Assembly (NCBI GenBank): GCA_011032825.1
Contig: JAADJZ010000003.1
Coordinates: 1,612,001-1,676,000, forward strand
Reading direction: 5' to 3'
Origin: Massariosphaeria phaeospora
Lineage: Eukaryota > Ascomycota > Dothideomycetes > Pleosporales
Length of the DNA: 64,000 nucleotides
Of the stretch, positions 57,251-64,000 are shown one piece after another (positions within the stretch are counted from its first letter, which is position 1; every line of letters begins with the position of its first letter). The notes under the pieces are model-generated. The model was given only the letters and a program-made list of their open reading frames with translations, was not told the origin of the DNA and ran no database searches. The translations under genes and the position numbers were made by a program.

Positions 57251-57475
57251 TTTGCGACGTTCGGGAGCGAAAGGTGGAAGTAGTTGTCGGCGGCTCGAGG
57301 CCGGCACGTGCAAACGGCGCAACCTGAGGAACAAATGACGCGGAGCTGGCGGGCAGTCGCGAACGGCAAACCTCCGACACCCGCGGGAGCTCGCCCACCT
57401 CGACGTCGACAAATCTTCTCCAGAGCGTCCATCCTCCTCTCCGACCATGCTGGCACGGCCATCTAAAACATCGCC
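57251..57475. promoter_or_regulatory. bidirectional promoter AIM24 / ATM1
   Basis: A 225-bp interval separates the start codons of two mitochondrial-protein genes. No TATA element is visible; the interval is GC-rich. Confidence 0.5.
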
Positions 57476-59739
57476 ATGTTAATGTCCCCGCTTGTGCGTG
57501 CGGCGCGCCGCCGGCCAGGCTTCCACAGCTTGCGCCCGCAGCCGTTCTGTTACACGACCCGCGTCTTCACCTCGAGCCCGCTGCACAGGAAAGATGTCCA
57601 CGGTCAGCGGCCGTTGCCCGGATCGACCGCTGCGGTCACCGCGACCAAGGCAGCGCAGCCCAAGGCGGTGGACCCGCTGCTGGCCGAGCAGACGGTGTCG
57701 AACAAGGAGCAGCGCAAGGCCGACTGGGCTATCATGAAGGAGATGTCTCGCTATCTGTGGCCGAAGGACAACCTGGGGACAAGAGCACGCGTCGGGCTGA
57801 GCGTGGCGCTGCTCGTGGGCGCAAAGGTGCTCAACGTGCAGGTTCCTTTCTATTTCAAGAACATTGTGGATTCTATGAACATTGACTTCCTGGCTGTCGG
57901 AGGCACTGCATGGACAGTGGCCGGCTCCATGATAGTCGCCTGTAAGCTGTTCTGCTACCAACGACATGGCCTCGTTAGTGACTAGTTACGTAGATGGCGT
58001 TACCCGCATAACTGCGACACTGTTCCAGGAGCTGCGGAATGCCGTCTTTGCGAGCGTCGCCCAGAAGGCCATCCGCAAGGTCGCCTGTGGTGTGTACGGG
58101 CATCTACTTAGGCTGGACCTGGGTTTCCACCTATCCCGCCAAACAGGAGGTCTCACACGCGCCATTGATCGGGGGACCAAAGGTATCAGCTTCCTGTTAA
58201 CCTCTATGGTCTTCCATATCCTGCCCACGGCTTTGGAGATTTCGCTTGTCTGTGGTATTCTAGTAAGAAGCTCATACTGTGGGTATTGCGTTTGTCTAAC
58301 GCCCGTAGACGTACCAGTATGGCGCTCAGTTCGCACTGATCACCGGCACCACCATGGCGGCATATACCGCCTTTACCATCTTAACCACCTCCTGGCGAAC
58401 CAAGTTCAGAAAGCAAGCCAATGCTGCCGATAACAAGGCAGCTACCGTTGCGGTTGACTCCCTAATCAACTATGAGGCCGTCAAGGTAGGTCCTTTTTCG
58501 ACCGCTTTCCCGGAAATTATACTCATTCGAAGTAGTACTTCAACAACGAAAAGTATGAAGTCGGCCGCTATGATAAAGCGTTGCTGTCCTACGAGAAGGC
58601 CTCGATCAAGGTGGCCACGTCTTTGGCCCTTCTCAACACCGGCCAGAATATCATCTTCTCTTCTGCCCTGACAGCCATGATGTATCTTGCTGCTGATGGC
58701 GTTGGAACAGGTCAACTGAGTGTAGGGGACCTCGTCATGGTCAACCAGCTTGTCTTCCAGCTTTCTGTCCCCCTGAACTTCCTCGGCTCTGTATACCGTG
58801 AGCTTCGCCAGAGCTTGTTGGATATGGAGACGCTTTTCAACCTTCAAAAGGTCAACGTTGCAGTGAAAGATAAACCAAATGCTGAGCCACTATTGCTCAC
58901 TGCTGGCGAGATAAAATTCGAAAACGTAACATTTGGATACCGCTCTGAGCGACCCATTCTAAAGAATCTTACTCTTACGATACCTGCTGGCAAGAAGGTT
59001 GCCATTGTTGGCCCTAGCGGTTGCGGGAAATCAACCATCCTTCGTCTCTTGTTTCGATTCTACGATGTGCAAGAAGGACGCATCCTCATTGACGGCCAGG
59101 ACATTCGAGATGTAAGCTTAGAGAGCCTACGCAAAGCAATTGGCGTGGTACCCCAAGATACGCCACTTTTCAACAACACAATCGAACACAATATCCGATA
59201 TGGAAACTTGGAAGCATCGCAAGAGCAGCTCATTGACGCGGCTAGGAGAGCCCACATTCACGATACAATCCGGCAGCTCCCTGACGGGTATGGGACCATG
59301 GTAGGCGAGCGGGGAATGATGATTTCCGGTGGGGAGAAACAGCGTCTAGCCATCTCTCGTCTCATTCTCAAAGATCCGCCGCTCCTGTTCTTTGATGAAG
59401 CGGTAAGCTTACTACGCTAGCATCACCCTCTTCTAAAGATAAAACTAACGTGCCTCTCAGACATCTGCGCTAGACACGCACACTGAACAAGCTCTACTTT
59501 CGAACATCAACTCGATTGTGAAAGAGAAGAAGCGGACATCTGTATTTGTTGCGCATCGCCTGCGCACAATCTACGACTGCGATGCGATCATTGTATTGAA
59601 AGAGGGCGGAGTAGCAGAAAGCGGAACACATGAGCAACTTATCGACCGCGGGGGCCTATATTCCGAACTCTGGAGCGCGCAAGAAACGCTGTTCGCTGGA
59701 GATAGAGAGGACATCAAAGAGGATATTGAAAAGTTGTAG
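57476..59739 (+). CDS. atm1: ATM1, mitochondrial ABC half-transporter
   Basis: This is the inner-membrane ABC transporter that exports a glutathione-linked sulfur compound needed for cytosolic Fe-S cluster assembly. Exons are 57476..57941, 57994..58262, 58309..58485, 58536..59402 and 59461..59739, giving 685 residues. A presequence ([20 protein letters not shown]) precedes the transmembrane domain, which contains [29 protein letters not shown] and [20 protein letters not shown]. The nucleotide-binding domain has Walker [10 protein letters not shown], the Q loop VVPQDTPLF, the signature [10 protein letters not shown], Walker B LLFFDEA|TSALD (split by the last intron) and the H-loop VFVAHRL. 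The length agrees with yeast Atm1 (690). The family is certain. Confidence 0.96.
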
Positions 59740-60200
59740 GTAAAAAAGTCGTATGTGCATGTAAATCTTTCGAAATCTTCTGTCGGGCTATATCCATGTT
59801 GATAGGGGGTATTTGGGCTAGATGTCTTGAGCGCAACGCTTATAGAATTAGACCACCATATAATTGAAGACCTAACCCGTCGCACCCAGAACGAGGCTGG
59901 GATACTGCACTGTCCCTGGCAGAGAAATAGAACCAAGAAATCATTTGGCGCCGGTTCTTGGCACACGTCATTTTGATACACGGCTGGCGGTATACGACTA
60001 CTCCAAACCCAGGGCTATTGCATTGAGGGCCCTCACTTATCCCTCCCCTCCATCCATCCTATCCATTATCCCCGGAAGATCCTACAGCCCCCATACCACT
60101 TACCATTACCCTGTCTGCCCACCCGTACACACTCCCCACCAAGTTGCAACCTACCTCGTCCAATCCCCCGATCCGGAACCCAAAAAAAAAAACACCATCC
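59740..60200. other. intergenic, no gene seen
   Basis: This 461-bp spacer ends in a run of 12 A just before the next start codon. No other feature is recognised. Confidence 0.4.
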
Positions 60201-60691
60201 ATGTGCCTCTTCAGCACCACGCCGACGCGCAGCCACACGCACAGCGTCGTCGACCCCCCGCCGCACCGCTCCAACTTCTCCGCGCACCCGCACAACCCCA
60301 GCGTCGTGCGCCTGCCGCGCGGCTCCACGCACTCGTACCGCCAGTACCGGACGTCGACGGGCAGTTTGAGCGAGGCGCCGCGCGCTGTCGAGTATCATAG
60401 GTACGTGCTGATCAATTACCTCGATCTGGGCTTCAAACAGTTGGACCGAAACCGATTGGGTATTTAGTGTAATGGTGTAGTGTAATAGTAAAGGTTGGTT
60501 GGCCGGTGCTAATGTGTGTGTGTTTGGTGTGATGTAGGTCGTCGCGGCCACGCGAGATCGAGTACGTTGAAGAGCAGCCGAGGCGCAGCGTGAGTAGGCG
60601 GAGGAGCGTGGTGAGGGATGTGGAGGTTAGAGGGAGTCGGGGCAGTTTTGTGGATGAGCGGAAGAGGAGTGTGAGTCGAGTTCGGTATTGA
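60201..60691 (+). CDS. small Arg/Ser-rich hypothetical protein
   Basis: Exons are 60201..60400 and 60538..60691 (117 residues); the join in CATAG|GTCGTCG keeps frame to a stop. The second exon is short. The N-terminus is MCLFSTTPTRSHTHSVVDPP, and the middle is rich in His, Pro and Ser. The second exon is highly charged (EIEYVEEQPRRSVSRRRSVV, then RDVEVRGSRGSFVDERKRSV). The RSVSRRRS and KRSVSR repeats resemble RS-dipeptide or basophilic-kinase sites. I do not recognise a family. Frame continuity over a canonical intron, and the lack of any other explanation for the second exon, support a real gene. Confidence 0.6.
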
Positions 60692-60884
60692 GGGAGGGGA
60701 GTAAGGTGGTTTATTGTGCGGGTACTAGAGAGTGTGCCGGTTTACTGTCGTGGGGTTGGGGGAAATGTTAGATTATACACATTAAAGTGTTGCATGTATC
60801 AGTGTGTTTCGATGATTGAATAACTAATGGGCTTTTACAAGGTTCTTCTCAAAGAGGATATCTCCAAGATGCTTGTTTTCCCGT
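60692..60884. other. convergent spacer
   Basis: A short 193-bp spacer between the Arg/Ser-rich gene and the aminotransferase gene; nothing else is seen. Confidence 0.35.
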
Positions 60885-62494
<1,610 letters not shown>

Positions 62495-62770
62495 AACGCG
62501 TAAGACACAGAGTCTAAGTAAAGGTGAGAGATAGAAGTAGAGAAGGTAGAGCTAGTATTGTAGAGGTACGTTGTAAAGATCAATGGTAGGAGACTAACCG
62601 GCAACTCTGATATCTATTTAACGATCAATATCGTTCGGGATAGGTGAGTGAAAGATACGCAATCTGGAGGCTTCCCGTCGGGCAACGGCCAGCAAACGGG
62701 AAAGTCATGTGAGGGAGCCTTAAAGCTCCACCAGGATCCTGGATTTTCTACCAATAAGAATAATCATTTC
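62495..62770. promoter_or_regulatory. promoter of the aminotransferase gene
   Basis: This 276-bp region lies between the 3' end of the transcription-factor gene and the aminotransferase ATG. No regulator-binding site can be named with confidence. Confidence 0.4.
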
Positions 62771-64000
62771 TCAAATGGAGAAGTTTGTCATGATGGATGG
62801 TGTATCCCAAAGCGCTTCCCAGGAGAAGTCAAAATTGTTGATATCCAGCATGTCGGGCACTAGGAACGAAGTATCGTCAAATGCGAGGCCAGTAGAGATG
62901 TCGGCACCATTCATACTTAGAAGAGGTTCTGCGGATTCTGTACTCCGAGTCGCCAGAGCTGAGATCGTGGCCACTGCACCCGCACACCTTTCCAAGCAAA
63001 AATGGGCTATATCCCAATCGTAGTTATCGTGCGCAAATTGTATATGGGTAATGAATAGTTCAAGACGGGATACGGAAGCTCGTCTAACGTCATCTTGAGC
63101 TTCTATTGCGCACCGTAGGGATACAGTGACAGCATGCAGAAGGAGGTGCGTCGCAAATGGTAACCAAAAGTCTTGAAACTGATTCTCGCCCAGGAACATG
63201 ATGAACTCTACAACAGCGGTGGAGGCTTCTCGCAGCTCATCAAGACGTGTCGATTTCGAGCTGGAGTCTCCTGCTAGGACAGCTGCTCGCAGTCCTACCC
63301 GGCTAAGCAACAGTCTCATTGAAAGGAAACAGAACCATAAGTTACTGGTACCGTTTCGATCAGGTAGCGGAAGCCATTCCGGTAACTGAGCTTCTAATTC
63401 ATCAAGCGTGGTCTTCAGACACTCGACGGATTGGGTGAGTGACTCCGGGTTGGGTCTTGCTTGGTACACTAATGGAAGGATATCTCCGAGGAGCTCAGTC
63501 AAAGCGCATAGATGGATGAAGCATGTAGATGCATATTTCTCGGACTTTGTTGCTTTGGCCATGGTGAGCGATTCTATCGTGGGTCTCGGTACGTCGTAGA
63601 AGTCTTTGACAATTTGAGGTGGAGTGCCATAACTGATACTAGACCAGTAGTCGGTGATGAGAACACCCCACCATAGTCGCAATCTTGCAGACTTTTCGGC
63701 GTCCGTGATCTTCCACTCAGATGGATCTCGGTGAAGACCAAATGTCTGCGCAAGCGAGATGGTACGCCCGCATAGTGTGATGTTTCCGACCATGGAAACA
63801 GACGGTCGGCCGATTTGGTCGAGAACGGATGCGGTCACAGTCGCCATACTTGGGCTGAGGAAATCTTCTAAGAGAGCAGACGCGGCCTTGCTCCACAGGA
63901 AATGAAGGTCCGGCCGTGCATGCAGTTTGAGCGTGTCCGATTTTCTCCAATGTGGTGATCCACTGGCGTAGATAGTAGAAAGCAGGTTTTTGGAAACTTC
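62771..64000 (-). CDS. fungal-specific transcription factor (partial, 5' end beyond the window)
   Basis: A continuous minus-strand frame of 409 codons plus stop begins outside the right edge. It carries the fungal transcription-factor regulatory domain (Fungal_trans, the middle homology region of Zn2Cys6 regulators): ITLCGRTISLAQTFGLHRDP, SEWKITDAEKSARLRLWWGV and LITDYWSSISYGTPPQIV. A helical C-terminal part ends in an acidic, aromatic stretch (DMLDINNFDFSWEALWDTPS), a plausible activation domain. The DNA-binding Zn2Cys6 cluster would lie upstream, out of view. The next gene on the same strand is the dialkylglycine decarboxylase-like enzyme, so control of that gene is a natural but untested idea. 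Confidence 0.85.
   Translation of the reverse strand, partial: EVSKNLLSTIYASGSPHWRKSDTLKLHARPDLHFLWSKAASALLEDFLSPSMATVTASVLDQIGRPSVSMVGNITLCGRTISLAQTFGLHRDPSEWKITDAEKSARLRLWWGVLITDYWSSISYGTPPQIVKDFYDVPRPTIESLTMAKATKSEKYASTCFIHLCALTELLGDILPLVYQARPNPESLTQSVECLKTTLDELEAQLPEWLPLPDRNGTSNLWFCFLSMRLLLSRVGLRAAVLAGDSSSKSTRLDELREASTAVVEFIMFLGENQFQDFWLPFATHLLLHAVTVSLRCAIEAQDDVRRASVSRLELFITHIQFAHDNYDWDIAHFCLERCAGAVATISALATRSTESAEPLLSMNGADISTGLAFDDTSFLVPDMLDINNFDFSWEALWDTPSIMTNFSI

Overview
The window is nuclear DNA of a filamentous ascomycete (Pezizomycotina; the gene complement fits Dothideomycetes best, which is an inference). The signs are monocistronic genes on both strands, many introns of about 45-100 nt with GTA/GTG donors, CTAAC/CTGAC-like branch sites and YAG acceptors, and fungus-specific families (Ctr copper transporter, Zn2Cys6-type regulator, rhodopsin-like membrane protein, secreted App1-like protein, type-B carboxylesterase). 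I see no bacterial operons, plasmid features, CRISPR arrays, rRNA, convincing tRNA or intact transposon. Most genes had to be assembled across introns by joining reading frames, so exon coordinates are predictions from splice consensus and frame continuity.

Layout. 0-5 kb: a Ctr copper transporter with an odd intron, a 2.1-kb gene-free stretch, an F-box/2EXR-like protein, and a GNAT acetyltransferase pseudogene broken by repeated 4-5-bp tandem duplications. 5-16 kb: CorA/Mnr2-type Mg2+ transporter, a Gly-rich unknown, a PlsC acyltransferase with a long repetitive tail, a small unknown, and a Tls1/C9orf78-type splicing protein. 16-22 kb: the 24-kDa subunit of complex I, a coiled-coil/proline-rich unknown, and a secreted App1-like phosphatase. 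22-32 kb: the very large UTP20 gene, divergent from a CWF19L1/Drn1-like gene. 32-40 kb: a secreted HNH nuclease, a DsbA-like oxidoreductase, a rhodopsin-domain membrane protein, and a carboxylesterase interrupted by one TGA codon. 40-51 kb: a sensor-like single-pass membrane protein, mitochondrial ribosomal protein S18 divergent from a PPR protein (CIA84-like), a secreted protein made of two copies of a four-cysteine module, and a Kelch membrane protein. 51-64 kb: an AlkB-like dioxygenase divergent from PEX7, a coiled-coil unknown, AIM24 divergent from the mitochondrial ABC transporter ATM1, a small Arg/Ser-rich protein, a class III aminotransferase (dialkylglycine decarboxylase-like), and a fungal transcription factor that runs off the right edge.

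Themes. Several housekeeping genes sit in head-to-head pairs with short shared promoters (UTP20/CWF19L1, S18/PPR, AlkB/PEX7, AIM24/ATM1), and two of these pairs are wholly mitochondrial. Small exact tandem duplications (4, 5, 7, 15 and 17 bp) recur in non-coding or decayed sequence. The most unusual observations are the microduplication-riddled GNAT pseudogene, the duplicated four-cysteine secreted protein, the AlkB protein with CUE-like, PIP-box and GRF elements, and the acyltransferase with a repeated lysine-rich tail. I did not find a multi-gene system that I can defend as wholly new.
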